64,000 nt of DNA. It comes from Theropithecus gelada. Its lineage: Eukaryota > Chordata > Mammalia > Primates > Cercopithecidae. Position numbers and translations under genes: made by a program. Each line of letters starts with the position of its first letter. Within the stretch, counting starts at the first letter, position 1. Of this stretch, positions 35,422 to 47,847 are shown piece by piece. The notes beneath the pieces were generated by a model. The model saw nothing but the letters and a program-made list of their open reading frames with translations. It searched no databases and was not told the origin of the DNA. The DNA lies in NCBI RefSeq assembly GCF_003255815.1, contig NC_037668.1, positions 62,244,178 to 62,308,177 on the forward strand, written 5' to 3'.

Positions 35422-35604
35422 CTAACTTTTTATTTCAGCTTGCTCACTCTGCCAGGGGTTGGAGGAAGTGCAATTGAGTCTATGGAGGATGGTCCAAAGG
35501 GCCAGGTAAGAGATGATCTTTACTTATGTGGTAGAAACAGAGAGAGAATGGTACTGAAATTAAGAAATACTTATGGCAGACAGGATTTGGCAACAAATTG
35601 GCCT

Positions 35605-36355
35605 GGAAGGTGCGTTCATTTATTCAACAAATATTTGCGGAACCTTGACTGTGTACGAGGCACCATTCTAGACACTGAACAAGAGAGCCAATGTCTCCAC
35701 GCCCATGAAACTTACACTGGGGGAGGGTGGAGGTTACATAAATAAACAAGCAAACAAAAAGAAACATGATAAGAATATGCCATGCCATGAACTTGGGCAA
35801 GTTGTTTAATTTTTCTGTGGCTCAGTTTCCTCATCTGTTAAACGGGGACATTAGTAGAACCCCCCTCATAGGGTGGTTGTAAGGATTTAATGAGTTAATA
35901 TATGTTCAGGGCTTAGAACAATGCGTGTCCCATAGTAAGCACTGTGTAAGTATTAGCTATTATAACAAGAAAAACAACACAGGAAAATGCATGGAAGGAC
36001 TTCCATCCTAGAGCTAGGGAAAGGTGACTTTGGTTAGCAGGGGAAGGAAAGGTTCTCTGGGTTGCTTACTCTTGAGCTGGAACTAGAAAATGGACAGAAG
36101 AGCCAAAAATGCACAGTTCTAGGAAAAAGTGTTCCAGACAACAGAAAGACCCCAAGGCTAGAATTAGGAGCATCCAAAAAACAGAGTCAGCATGGCCAGA
36201 GTGCAGTGAACAAAGATAGGGCTGAGAAATGAAACCAGAGGCTGGCCAAGGATAGATCCTGAGGGGCCTGCTGCAATAGTGGTGGGAAGGAAGCTATTGG
36301 AGGGCTTTACATAAAACAGTGATCTCCTTTGATTTCCACCTTTAAAACATCACTC
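35605..36355 (-). mobile_element. L2, 3' part of a long inverted copy
   Basis: 35605-35784 is the inverted L2 terminus (TTTATTCAACAAATATTTGCGG). 35990-36355 continues into the end of ORF2, with GTGTTCCAGACAACAGAAAG and AGCTATTGGAGGGC. A MIR lies between. The same L2 continues at 37905-39141. Confidence 0.75.
35785..35965 (+). mobile_element. MIR SINE inserted in or beside the L2
   Basis: CCATGAACTTGGGCAAGTTG, GTGGCTCAGTTTCCTCATCTG, TCATAGGGTGGTTGTAAGG, TTTAATGAGTTAATATATG and CATAGTAAGCACTGTGTAAG: a clear sense MIR. Confidence 0.9.
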
Positions 36356-36359
36356 GGGA

Positions 36360-36610
36360 GGCTTATAGTACGATGCAAACTATGGCTACAATTTCCTCCA
36401 ATTCCTGTGAGCTCGCCCCCTTGCCATGTGGTACGGCTGCTCCCCCATCAAGAGGAGTCTATTTCTCCATCCACATGGTTCTGAGTTGGCCTTAGGAAAT
36501 TACTTTGATCAAGAGAAGGCAACGGAAGTTATTTGGGGAGCTCCAAAGCCAGATCTCAAGTACAATACTGCACAGCTTCCACTCTTAGCCTCTTGCTGCC
36601 ATGTGTATTA
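36360..36610 (+). mobile_element. LTR-like fragment (same type as 15722-16725)
   Basis: CTGCTCCCCCATCAAGAGGAGTC, CTATTTCTCCATCC, TCTGAGTTGGCCTTAGG and CTTGCTGCCATGTG resemble the left half of an old LTR-type repeat. Family name not certain. Confidence 0.35.
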
Positions 36611-36629
36611 ATCATATTTTTCACTTTGT

Positions 36630-37090
36630 TTTATAATGGTTTGACATCCTGGGGAGAGTTGCTGACTGGGGAGAGACTACCCCTCTCTAGCTAATTCCTA
36701 GAGACAGCAAACAGCTTGTTGGTGAGCATGCCTCTCGTACACAGACCAACCAAAACACATGCACGCCCCCAGCCACCTCCTTCCTCCAACTCTCACACAC
36801 CAGACAATTCCCTGCCTTCAATCAACCTAGGACCAAGTACCAGACAGCAAGCAGCAGCCCTAATGCCCCAAAGCCCACTGAAATTATTCATACTAGCCAA
36901 TTCTAAACCATTTGCCCTCCCCTGCCTTGCCTTCCTGCAGAAACCCAATAGAGGGCATGGCTTCTGCTCCCTCCTTTCTGCCTCCTGACCACCACTGATG
37001 CTTCCCCCTGTGGCCCCACACAGCATGCTATTCCATGCCTCTTATTTCTAGGGAAACTGGGAGTAACATTCAACTTTCTTGCAGTGGCAC
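36630..37090 (+). mobile_element. Probable ERV1-class LTR
   Basis: GGGAGAGACTACCCC, CTAATTCCTAGAGACAGCAAACAGC, CACTGAAATTATTCATAC, AACCCAATAGAGGGCATGGC, CTTCCCCCTGTGGCCCCACAC and ATTCAACTTTCTTGCAGTGGCA have the layout of a gamma-type LTR. I cannot name the subfamily. Well preserved compared with its neighbours. Confidence 0.4.
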
Positions 37091-37397
37091 TGACTCACGT
37101 CATCACCTAGTCGCCTTTATAACGTAAGACCCAAGCACAAATTGCCCTTTGAAGGAACTCAGGCTAGCCCACTGGAAGATGGGACCACAAAAAGCAGAGA
37201 CACATCATCCCAGCTGAAGGTCCCTGGACCACCCAGCCCCAGTTGATTTGTCACTGACTGCAGCTCAATGAGTGACCCCCAGAGACACTCACAGAAAACC
37301 CACTGTGTGTCCAGGGCTCTGGGGTGGTCCTAGGTGACCAGCTTCCCCAGGGGTAACTTCTCCCTTTCAATCCAATTCACGTCAAAGATGAGTCTTA

Positions 37398-37904
<507 letters not shown>

Positions 37905-39141
37905 CTTATACCTGCCTATTAAACATCCAAATGGAAATGTTGAGCTCTAAGTTGGACATTCACACTGGAGCTCCAGGGAGATGTCTAGGCGGGAGACGTA
38001 AAGCTGTGAGTCATTCAACTTATAGAAGATGTTGAAAGCTGTGGGTCTTAGGAGATCACCTATAAAAAAACATGGCAAGAGGAGAAAAAGAGGGTCCAGA
38101 ATCCACAGAGTCTAGACATTGTGTAGAGGAGGAGGAGAGGGCAAGGAGGGCAAATAGAGGAGAAGTCGCAGTGAGGGAGGCCAGGGGGAGAGAATAATGC
38201 GTTTGCAGGATAAATGGGTCAGAAGAGAAAGGACTGTTACATTGGGCAAGGTATAGGTCATTGCTGGCTATGATAAGAGCAATTTCTGTGGCATTGTGAA
38301 GACAACAGCCAAGTTCTGGTATGCAGAGGGGAGAGTGAGAGATGTGGAAGTAAGGACAGTGGCTTCAAGCAAATCCTTTGAGAAGTTTTATTGTGAAGAA
38401 CACATAAAAAATGAACAACACTAGGGCGGGGCATGGGGTCAAGGGAAGGAACTTTTGTTTTACACTTTTATGATTGTGAAATATAGCAGACGTTCAAAAG
38501 AATAGCTGTAGTACATATATGCTGTTCAAAGGGACTTTTTCTTTTCTTCTTTTTTAAAGATGAGAGGTGCTACAGCATTTTGTATGCTAATGGGATGATC
38601 CAGTTGAGACAGGAGAAACTGATGATGCAGGAAAGGGAAAGGATATTTACAGGAACAAAGTCCTTGAGAAGGGGAGAAAGAACAGGATCCAGAGCCCGAG
38701 TGGAGGGGTCGGCCTCTGTTAAGAGTAGGGACACGTCTTCGTTGTAATAGAAGGAGGTTTGTCAATTTCGTGATAGAAAGACACGGGAGTTCTTGTCTGA
38801 TTGCTTCTAAGACTCAGTGAAGTATAAGGCAAGGTCATCAGCTGACAGTGAGGGAGGGAGGGCCAGTGTTTGAGCAGAGAGAGACTGCCTACCCTCTCAG
38901 AGTGGGGAAGGGGAGGTAGGGAGGAAAGATTGTGGCATTGCTGGGCAGCATCAGATGCCCATCTGAGATTTGTGGTCACAAATTCAAAGTGAGACCAGTC
39001 AGCAGAGTTACGGGGTTTCTCCAGCAATGCTCAGAAGCCTGGGTGCAGATTCCAGGAAGACTAATAGATAGGGTTAGCCAGGACAGAGGTTTTGCTAGAA
39101 GACAGTTAAGGACATTTGTTAGGAAATGATTACAATCAATC
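37905..39141 (-). mobile_element. L2 ORF2 region, 5' part of the long inverted copy
   Basis: TGCCTATTAAACATCCAAATGG with GAGCTCCAGGGAGATGTC is the inverse of the L2 reverse-transcriptase region. 38270-38420 and 38550-39120 continue upstream (GAGAAGTTTTATTGTGAAG; GGGATGATCCAGTTGAGAC; CTGGGCAGCATCAGATG; GTGAGACCAGTCAGC). No open frame survives. Ends where a THE1/MST LTR begins. Confidence 0.75.
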
Positions 39142-39503
39142 TGATACAGTTTGGCTCCACGTCCCCACCCAAATCTCATCTGGAATTGTAATTGCCATGT
39201 TTGAGAGAGGGACGTGGTGGGAGGTGACTGGATCATGTGGGCTGTTTCCTCCATGCTGTTCTCACGATAGGGAGGGAGTTCTCATGAGATCTGATGGTTT
39301 ATAAGCAGTGATTTCCCCTGTGTGTTCTCTCTCTCCTGCTGCCATGTAAGATGTGCCTTGCTTCCCATTTGCCTTCCACCATGATTGTAAATTTACCAAA
39401 GCCTCCCCAGCCATGTGGAACTGTGAGTCAATTAAAGCTCTTTCCTTTATAAATTACCCAGTCTCAGTGATTCTTCATAGCAGTGTGAGAATAGACTAAT
39501 ACA
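39142..39503 (+). mobile_element. MST/THE1 (ERVL-MaLR) solo LTR, full length
   Basis: Starts TGATACAGTTTGGC, ends CTAATACA; 362 bp. Contains AATCTCATCTGGAATTG, CTCATGAGATCTGATGG, CCATGTGGAACTGTGAGTC. Flanking 5-mers (CAATC / TCATG) do not match, in line with an older MST-type copy. Confidence 0.9.
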
Positions 39504-41467
39504 TCATGCTTAGCTGGTTAAGGAAGGGGGAGATGACATGGTGGGAGGGGGTCAAGAAAGACTGAGGGCAGCTTCCAGGTTTTTGCCACCCACCTATAGG
39601 CACCATTTGCCAGGATGCCATTCCCATATAGGAGGAAGTCCAGGTTTGGGAGGATGACTCTGAGTGGAGATGCTGATAGGTGTGTCTGTGGGGATGCAGG
39701 TAGACAGACATCACTCCCACCTCGCTGGCCCCTCTGGCCTGCCCTTGGCCCCTAACTGAAAAGGTGAAAGGCAACCTCATTGGCCCCATTGCCAAGAGCC
39801 CTGCACAGGCAACTGCAGCCTCCCTCTTTCTTTAGGAATCTGTCAGGGCCTGTTTGCTGGTCTTTTCAGTTTAATACATTTTAATCAGAAAATTAATCAG
39901 GAAACACCAGTTCAGCAGATAATTGAACAATGAGGAGACATGATAATTGCTGTTTAGTCTAATTAACTTTGTTAAGTCTTTATTGGCAACAGACTTCCTG
40001 AGTGAAACTTATTAAATGTCCTTCCCTGGAAAATTCAATTCCTATTCAAAGGAAAAGTTGTAGGGTCTGTCTGTCTGTCTGCATTATTTCCAGAAAAAGG
40101 ATATTGGCCCTGCAGCAGTCCTGTGGGCCAAGGAGACCTGTCAACCTTCCTTTTGGCCCTGCCCAGCTTCCCTTCCTCTAGAATTGCAGGCATCCCAGCT
40201 CAGGAGCACAGGATTCACCGTCTCAGCCAGTCCTGAGAGCCACTGCACTAGGCCACTGCTCTCTCCAAACCACGTGACTTGTAGCCCATTAGTCTTGTTC
40301 TCCTCTTATGCTTTGGGGATCCTCTTGAATAGGGACATTCAGAGTCCTGGAGCGGGCACTAAGCCCCCTCCAGGGGAAGAGACCGTCTATGAAAATCACC
40401 TATACAGGTATGAGTTGGCACACATTATGTACCAAGAGGCATCTGACCCCAAGTTGTGTAAAAGCAGGCTATTGACCTGAATTATCCAATAAAGAGCTGC
40501 TTGATTGGTGCAGGCCCTTTGCAAAGGTGATGGTGCCTTCAAGGGCTCCGAAGGTGTGCAAAGTGATTTGTTCATGCACTAAATGTTTTTCTCCTTAGAG
40601 TCTCTTCTTGCTCTTTTCTCTGCGATCATTTCTTATCTAGGTCTTCTCAGAGGGGACTTGCTTCTAATCTGCTTCCTCACTACACACAGCTAGTTCCCTC
40701 CTGTGGGAACACACAGCTCCAACTTCCCCTATGGAGATCATTCCTGGTACTAGCACTAGTAGACACAGAAGGGGCATCTAGCTCATGGAAGCCCCAGAGA
40801 TTTTAGTGAATGACCCATCGTGGGATCTAGAAGACAGATGTTACTGAGTTCAAAAGTGGACATTAAGAATATGCTTGGGTGGAAAGAGAAACACCAGCTT
40901 CTACCATTGCAACTTTGCACAATTACCTTTGGTTTCAAGTCCCTCTCACTACCACAACAGCAAATTACTAAGAGAGCCATCTGCCATCGTAACCATTGCC
41001 CCTATTTCAGGCATGCTTATCCTGGGAGTCCCCTCCTACCTCCTTACTGTGAACTCTTGACATCTGGGATTTTCAGCACCTGCTCCTAAGTACCAAAGGG
41101 TTCAGTTATCTTAAACAAGCAGTTTTATTTTAGTGTGCTCTGTCCCGTCCAATATCAATAGGCCAAACATATATTAAATTTACACAGATCCCAAATGTCA
41201 ACTGGTGGGGGAAGTGACAGTGAACTATTCTAAGAGGAAAGGAAGTACAGATCATTACCAGGTGCTTTTGTTTAACAAGAAAATAATGAAGACTGACAAG
41301 TGGCTGTTTTTGCATACTCCATGAAACCATCTCCTCATTGCTAGAAATGTACCCCTCAACCTGTCCTCCAGCTAATTCTGAGAGTTTTCAAGGGTACGGC
41401 CTTGAATGCTCCAGAATGAGCCCCTTGGCTTGTCTGCTTGCTGCTGCTGTGGGCTCTGGTGAGGTCA
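39504..41467. other. Repeat-poor 2 kb stretch
   Basis: No repeat family recognised. 39840-40050 is AT-rich with clustered homeodomain- and SOX-type motifs. 40063-40082 has a short GTCT repeat. Frames up to 99 codons lack domains. Confidence 0.4.
39840..40050. promoter_or_regulatory. Candidate conserved noncoding element
   Basis: TTAATCAG occurs at 39881-39888 and 39893-39900. TAATTAA at 39960-39966, several ATAATTG/TGATAATTG and a GAACAATGAGG site follow within 100 bp. Suggestive of a homeodomain/SOX-bound enhancer; function is inferred. Confidence 0.25.
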
Positions 41468-41472
41468 CCAGG

Positions 41473-41835
41473 TGATATGGTTTGGCTGTGTCCCCACTCA
41501 AATCTCATCTTGAATTGTAGCTCCCATAATTCCCAAGTGTCATGGGAGGCACCCAGTGGAAGGTAATTGAATCATGGAAGCGGGTCTTTCCAGTGCTGTT
41601 CTCATGATAGTGAATAAGTTTCACAACATCTGATGGTTTTATAAAGGGAAGTTACCTTGCACAAGCTCTCTTGTCTCCTGCCATGTAAGACGTGACTTTG
41701 CTCCTCATTCACCTTCTGCAGTCATTGTGAGGCCTCCCAGCCATGTAGAACTGTGAGTCAATTAAACCTCTTTCCCTTATAAATCACCCAGTCTTGGGTA
41801 TGTCTTTATTAGCAGTGTGAGAACGGACTAATACA
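41473..41835 (+). mobile_element. THE1 (ERVL-MaLR) solo LTR with intact duplication
   Basis: TGATATGGTTTGGCTGTG to CTAATACA, 363 bp. A perfect 5-bp target duplication CCAGG lies at 41468-41472 and 41836-41840, the MaLR standard. No internal region, so a solo LTR. Confidence 0.95.
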
Positions 41836-41840
41836 CCAGG

Positions 41841-42689
41841 CTACTGAGCCCAGCTGTCCTCTCCTGATCCACCACTGATGTCCACTTCTGAGGCCTTCAC
41901 TCAAAACTGGCTGTTCCTTCTAAACCGTGGGTTATTACCTTTCCCAATCCACCACCCCCCAGTCCCAAACTGAAGGTTTAGGATTCATGAAAGGGGAGTA
42001 CAACAGAAAGAATAATTTAGAACTGCTACTAGAAGTGGCCACTCTTTGAACCCACAGACCCAACTCCCACCTTAAAACGTCTTACTGGACTGGTTCCCTC
42101 CCTGGCTGCTGACCAGCCTTCCCACTCTAGAGTCCAGACCTGCCTCCCAAATCCTCACATCTTGTCCCCAGATGGGAACCCCCACTGAATCTGACCCCCA
42201 CTTACCCAGAAGGGAGACATCTGGCATGAAGTCCATAACAAGGCAACCCCACAAGAATCACCGGGTACACTTCCCAGAGTCTGGCTCTCCAAGATTACAG
42301 CTAGGAACAACTGCTGCGAAAAAATCTCACCAACTAAGTACAAATGTGACAATTTACAGGTGTGGGGCAGTCTCGATCCAGAATTAGAAAGGAAATATTT
42401 CTCTAAAGGAAACTTAATTTGCAGAGGCTTGATTCTGCTAAAATACCCACCTGATTTCCATTACTAAGCAGTACACCTAACATCTCAGTCTGAAGCAATT
42501 GCATTTAGGTCTTGGAGAACCAGGGTAAGCACTTGCTTCTCATTTACATAACTACAAGGGCCCACTCAAAAGGTTCTGCCAAGAACAAAGGGACAGTCTG
42601 CCCTAAAGGTAAATTTCAGTCTCCACCCTTAAAGACAGAAACTGCTTAAAATTTTTACAGTAAGTTTTTCACCTACAAACACTGTAAGG
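41841..42689. other. No recognised feature
   Basis: About 850 bp with no recognised repeat or gene. Confidence 0.35.
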
Positions 42690-42865
42690 TCTGAGTCTCT
42701 ACCAGGCATCCTATTACACAAGGAGTGGAAGAAGGACAATAAATGTGATGAGGGCAGGGATGATGTTGTATTTATCTCCTGCCCGGCTAATGCCCAGCTC
42801 AAGACTCTCTGCATATCTAATAGGTCCTCAACAAATCGTTGTTGAATGAGATGGTGTAAACTGGA
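42690..42865 (+). mobile_element. L2 3'-end fragment
   Basis: GAGGGCAGGGATGATGTTG, TATCTCCTGCCCGGCTAATGCCC, AATAGGTCCTCAACAAATCGTTGTTGAATGAGATG match the L2 terminus. Confidence 0.75.
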
Positions 42866-43107
42866 ACAAGTGTGAGATCTTGTGGGGCAGCTGGATATAA
42901 AAAACAGACGCACTGCAGGCCCATCTATGCAAACTAGTAATAGAAATTGCTGGTGGAGGTCAGGAAGATGCTAGGTTTAGAGAGGCCGAGTTCCTCCAGC
43001 AAGGCTGTGAAGTCAAGCCTTTGGCCCTGATTACAATCCCAGCTGAGGGCACATGGCTCCAGGCCAGTGGAGTTTGGTTGTGGCTTGTATAATAATAATA
43101 CTAATAG

Positions 43108-43250
43108 CCTATGTGGCACTGTATGTATCAGCACATTTAATCACACAACACCTCCATAAGGAAGGTACCATCACCACCTCTAATTAATAAATGGAAAGCA
43201 TGGTACAGAAAGGTAAAGATAGTTGCCAAGATCATAAAGCTAAGATGGGG
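43108..43250 (-). mobile_element. MIR SINE (inverted)
   Basis: CACTGTATGTATCAGCACATTTAATCACACAACACC, GGAAGGTACCATCACC, AGGTAAAGATAGTTGCCAAGATCATAAAGC are inverted MIR blocks. Confidence 0.8.
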
Positions 43251-43468
43251 TCAGTGAACTTTTTTCCATAATGAACCAAATAGTAATTATTTTCAGCTTT
43301 GCAGGCCATATGGTTGATCTCTGATGCAAATATACAACTCTGTCTTTGTAGCATGAAAACAATCATAGACAATATATAAATGAAAGGATGTAATGAAGTA
43401 CCAATAAGACTTTATCTACAAAAATCAGGCAGTGGACCAAATATCACACACAGGCTGAGTTTGCTGAT
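43251..43468. mobile_element. hAT-Charlie type MITE (MER33-like), opposite to the 7758 copy
   Basis: TCAGTGAACTTTTTTCC, GCTTTGCAGGCCATATGG, CAATCATAGACAATA, CAATAAGACTTTATCTACAAAAATC and GTTTGCTGATCC mirror the element at 7758-7952 in reverse. Confidence 0.65.
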
Positions 43469-43808
43469 CCATAAGCTAGGAAGCAAGGGTATTGGAGTCC
43501 AAATTCTTAGCCATTATCCATATCAATTGAAGAACCACAGGATTCATAAATTTGGAAAGAAGAGCTTTATTTCTTATAAAGGGTTGCAGCCTGTGGGCTG
43601 GCTATCCCACAGGTGGGAAAATTTAGCCTCCAGTAGAAACCGAAAGCAAGCACTACAAGGGAGGTAAGGGTGGAACCGTAATTTATGCACAATGGGTTGG
43701 ATAAGTATACACACTTAATGGGTTACAGGAGGAGCTATGACTATTCATGTTGGGGGGGCATATGCTTGCATAATAAACAAGCATGTATGGTACATATACC
43801 CATGTTCA
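43469..43808. other. No recognised feature
   Basis: AT-rich, nothing recognised. Confidence 0.3.
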
Positions 43809-43813
43809 CTTTG

Positions 43814-44173
43814 TGTATTAGTCTATTCTCACACTGCTAATAAAGACATACCCGAGACTGGGTAATTTATCAAGGAAAGAGGTTTAATTGACTCACACTT
43901 CCACATGGCTGGGGAAGCCTCACAATCATGGCAGAAGGTGAAGGAGGAGCAAAGTCACATTTTAGATGTCAGCAGGCAAGACAGCATGTGCAAGGGAACT
44001 CCTCTTTATAAAACCATCAGATCTCCTGAGACTTATTCACCATCATGAGAGCAGCATGGGAAGAACCCACCCCCACGATTCAATCACCTCCCACTAGGTC
44101 CCTCCCATGACACGTGGGAATTATTACAATTCAAGGTGAGATTTGGGTGGGGACATACAGCCAAACCATATCA
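43814..44173 (-). mobile_element. THE1 (ERVL-MaLR) solo LTR, inverted, intact duplication
   Basis: TGTATTAGTCTATTCTC to AACCATATCA, 360 bp, inverse of the LTR at 41473. Perfect 5-bp duplication CTTTG at 43809-43813 and 44174-44178. No internal region. Confidence 0.95.
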
Positions 44174-44300
44174 CTTTGGGTGGAGACTTAACTTTTAAAT
44201 GCAGTAAAGTTGGGCTCTGTATGTCAAAAGGTCATAGAAAGGACGCAGAAGCATCCTGTGCACAGCCTCTGTAAATCGGCCAGTCCATGGTCAGCAGTTT

Positions 44301-45242
<942 letters not shown>

Positions 45243-45905
45243 ATTATGGCAAGGACAATAATAATTTATAGCTCACTTATTCTGTGCCCTACTAAGTGTT
45301 TTGCATGTCATCTCTCTCTGTCATGGGTTAAAATGTATGCCACCATTCCCCAAAATTCCAAGCCCCCAGGACGTGACTGTGATCTTACTTGGAAATAGGG
45401 TCTTTACAGAGATAATCAAGTTAAAATGAGGTATTTAGGGTGAGCCCTAATCCAATATGATTAGTGCCCTTAGAAAAAGGGGAAATTTGGAGACAGACGA
45501 GCATATCGAGGGAATGCCACATGGCATGAACATAGCCATCTATAGACCAAAGAGAGGGGCCCGGAAAACATCCTCCCTCACAGCCCTCCGAGGACACCCA
45601 CCCTGCCAACACCTTGATCTTGAACTTCCAGCCTCTAGAACTGTGAGACACTAAAATCTTGTGTTTTTTTTTAAGCACAGTTTATAATACTTCGTTACAG
45701 CAGTCCTAGCAAACAAACACAAGTTCGTCAAGCCACAACTACCATTCTAGAAGGCCAGCTCTGTTGTTATCTCCATTTTACAGAAACTCAGGTTTGCAGA
45801 GGCTGAGTAACTCGCCTACATCGCACAGCTAGGAAGAAGAGGAGTTGGCATTTCAAACAAGGTTTGCCCGATTACCAAAAGATTTTAACCACTAATTTTA
45901 ACCAT
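45243..45905 (-). mobile_element. MIR SINE split by an MLT1 LTR
   Basis: Left part 45243-45318 (AATAATTTATAGCTCACTTATTCTGTGCC, AAGTGTTTTGCATGTCATC) and right part 45722-45905 (TTATCTCCATTTTACAGAAACTC, GAGTAACTCGCCTACATCGCACAGCTAGG) are consecutive parts of one inverted MIR. Confidence 0.8.
45319..45721 (+). mobile_element. MLT1-type (MLT1A/B-like) MaLR LTR, full length
   Basis: TGTCATGGGTTAAAATG, AGGACGTGACTGTGATCTTACTTGG, GGGTCTTTACAGAGATAATCAAGTT, CCCTAATCCAATATGA, CAACACCTTGATCTTGAACTTCC and a CTAGCAAACAAACACA end: a sense MLT1 LTR of 403 bp. Confidence 0.9.
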
Positions 45906-46553
45906 GCTGCATGGGGTGCGGAGGGTGGGGGAGAGGCTGAGTGGTGCTCAGCACCTCTCACATACATATCTGGTAACTTAAAGCATAGGCCGTGACTTTG
46001 CCCACCTCTCAAAGGACCTCCCTCTCTCCCACACACACATCCCTTTGCTCTGCCCAAGGTTGGTCCTAGGAGCGGGGAGCTTGGCGACTGAGGACTGGGT
46101 GGACTGTAGGGTAGACACTACCCCCCAGGAGGAATCTCATTTCCCCTCCAGCACTAAGGAAGCAATGCGGCTGTCAGCCTGTCCTGGGAAAAGCCTGCTG
46201 GTCCCCATGGAGCACCCGCCCCCCGCAGGCACTGTGGTTGGCCTGTCTCTTCTCATTAGGCCTGGGGGGACAGGAACGCAGCACAGCCAGCAGCTTGCTG
46301 CAGCATCTCCTGCCGGGAGCACCAGAGCTCTGCTGTGGAGACGCAGTGGCTGCCAACCCTGAGTCACCTTGTCTAATCCTGGAGCCTCGCCCTGCACTGT
46401 CCAGAGGCCTTCGGCACAGAGACAGCCACACTCTTGGCCTTTCGTGGGCAGGAGAGGCCTGCTGAGGCTGTTTTAAGAAAGCAGAATTGTCAGCACCCAA
46501 GAGGTAATTAGTATTTAAGAGGCACAAGTTGGCAAGGTTAAAAGCTGAGAAAT

Positions 46554-46555
<2 letters not shown>
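45906..46555. other. GC-rich repeat-free stretch
   Basis: 46140-46470 is GC-rich with runs such as CACCCGCCCCCCGCAGG and CCTGGGGGGACAGG. Several overlapping frames up to 137 codons exist on both strands, as expected from GC richness. Candidate regulatory DNA; no gene recognised. Confidence 0.35.

Positions 46556-46587
<32 letters not shown>
46556..46587 (+). repeat. (CA)n microsatellite
   Basis: About 15 perfect CA units. Confidence 0.95.
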
Positions 46588-46589
<2 letters not shown>

Positions 46590-46735
46590 CATTTTAAGTA
46601 ATTCTTAAAGACTAAACAGGAAGATATGGCCCCTGCCTGGGAAACCATTAAGAAAAATAGAATTCCACACCACGGACGACTTGGGCCCTCTCAGGCACTG
46701 CTGTCTGAACAGAGACTGTTCCGCAGTGCCAGGAT

Positions 46736-47055
46736 AGGGCTACCTCTAGGCTGCGAAGCTCTCATCTGCCCCCAAAACCTGCTCTTCCTCCACTGCTCCT
46801 TGTCTCTGCCATCATCCTTCCAGCCACACCACTGAAAACCTCAGAATCTCCCACTGCTCTGTCCACTCCGACCCCATGTGCTGGGGATTCATCCTTTGCC
46901 ATGTAACTCCTATCCAGCCCCGCCTCTCCAGTCCCTGCCCTAGTTCCAGCCTGGACCACTATAACGCCTCCCATCTGGTCACCCCACATTCAATCCATCT
47001 TCCATACAAGGGTTTGACTGTGTCATCCTCCTACTTAAAACTCTTTCCTGGCACC
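46736..47055 (+). mobile_element. L2 ORF2/3' fragment
   Basis: AGTTCCAGCCTGGACCACTATAACGCCTCCCATCTGGTC (in blocks), CAATCCATCTTCCATACA, GACTGTGTCATCCTCCTACTTAAAACTCT match L2 ORF2 end in sense. Confidence 0.8.
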
Positions 47056-47104
47056 TCACCACCGAGATGCCCCATGGGAGAGTGCGTTCTCCCTTGACCT
47101 CTGG

Positions 47105-47268
47105 CACTGGGTTGGAACTGCAGCTCCACCTTGCTTCCATATGGCCCTGGGTAAATTACTAAATCTCTCCGAACTCAGCTTCCTCATCTGTAAAATGGGT
47201 GTAACCATACTTACCTCAGGGGACTGTTGTGAGTGGTGAGCAATCAGCATCTTGAACATGTTCATGAC
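47105..47268 (+). mobile_element. MIR SINE
   Basis: GGAACTGCAGCTCCACC, GGCCCTGGGTAAATTACTAAATCTC, GAACTCAGCTTCCTCATCTGTAAAATGGG and GGACTGTTGTGAGTGG follow sense MIR. Confidence 0.9.
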
Positions 47269-47840
47269 TCAGTAAAGTGTGGCTTTTATGATTATCAATC
47301 CAAGAAGGAGAAGGGGCTTGTCCATGGTTACCTGGTAGGTTGGTAGCAAGTCCAAGACCTCAAACCCTCAGGGCACTGCAGAGCGAAATATAGCAGGTCC
47401 TCGATAAGTATCCGTTGGGTGAGTGTCTGCCAATCAATCCATAAATCAGTCACTTGATCCTAGCCTGCCCTAGATAATAAGTCCCACGAGCCTATTAACC
47501 TCTTCTCAAGACAAAGGTAAGGAAATCCAGCTTCCTTTTGTGGCCTATGCTTATTTCTCAAGACTCAAGGCAGCCCCCTGGTGTTCACATCTGGGATTGT
47601 ATGAACAAACCAGAGCTGGCTCTTCAGACGTCCTAAGCCTGATGTGGACTCAGTTTTGCTTTTCAGACTGAGAAGGCGCTGACCCTCTGGTTTCCCACAT
47701 GAGAGTGCCTTTCTCGGAGTGGCAGCCCAGAAAAGGCTTCCTGAGCTCTGGCAGCTGACCCAGCTGGGATTTCAGGTGGCCCAGACAGTTGGACCAGAAT
47801 TTCTATCTGTAATAGGATAAATTCTACCTGCTGAGGGTGA
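47269..47840. other. No recognised feature
   Basis: Nothing recognised; composition ordinary. Confidence 0.35.
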
Positions 47841-47847
47841 CTCAGAA

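Noticed and set aside
39142..44173. Possible complete MaLR provirus between THE1/MST LTRs
   Set aside because: The LTRs at 39142, 41473 and 43814 have different orientations, the last two have separate 5-bp target duplications, and no gag-like internal sequence joins them. All are solo LTRs.
46174..46587. 137-codon minus-strand frame starting in a CA repeat
   Set aside because: The start is a Cys/Val repeat from the microsatellite; the rest is open because of GC richness.
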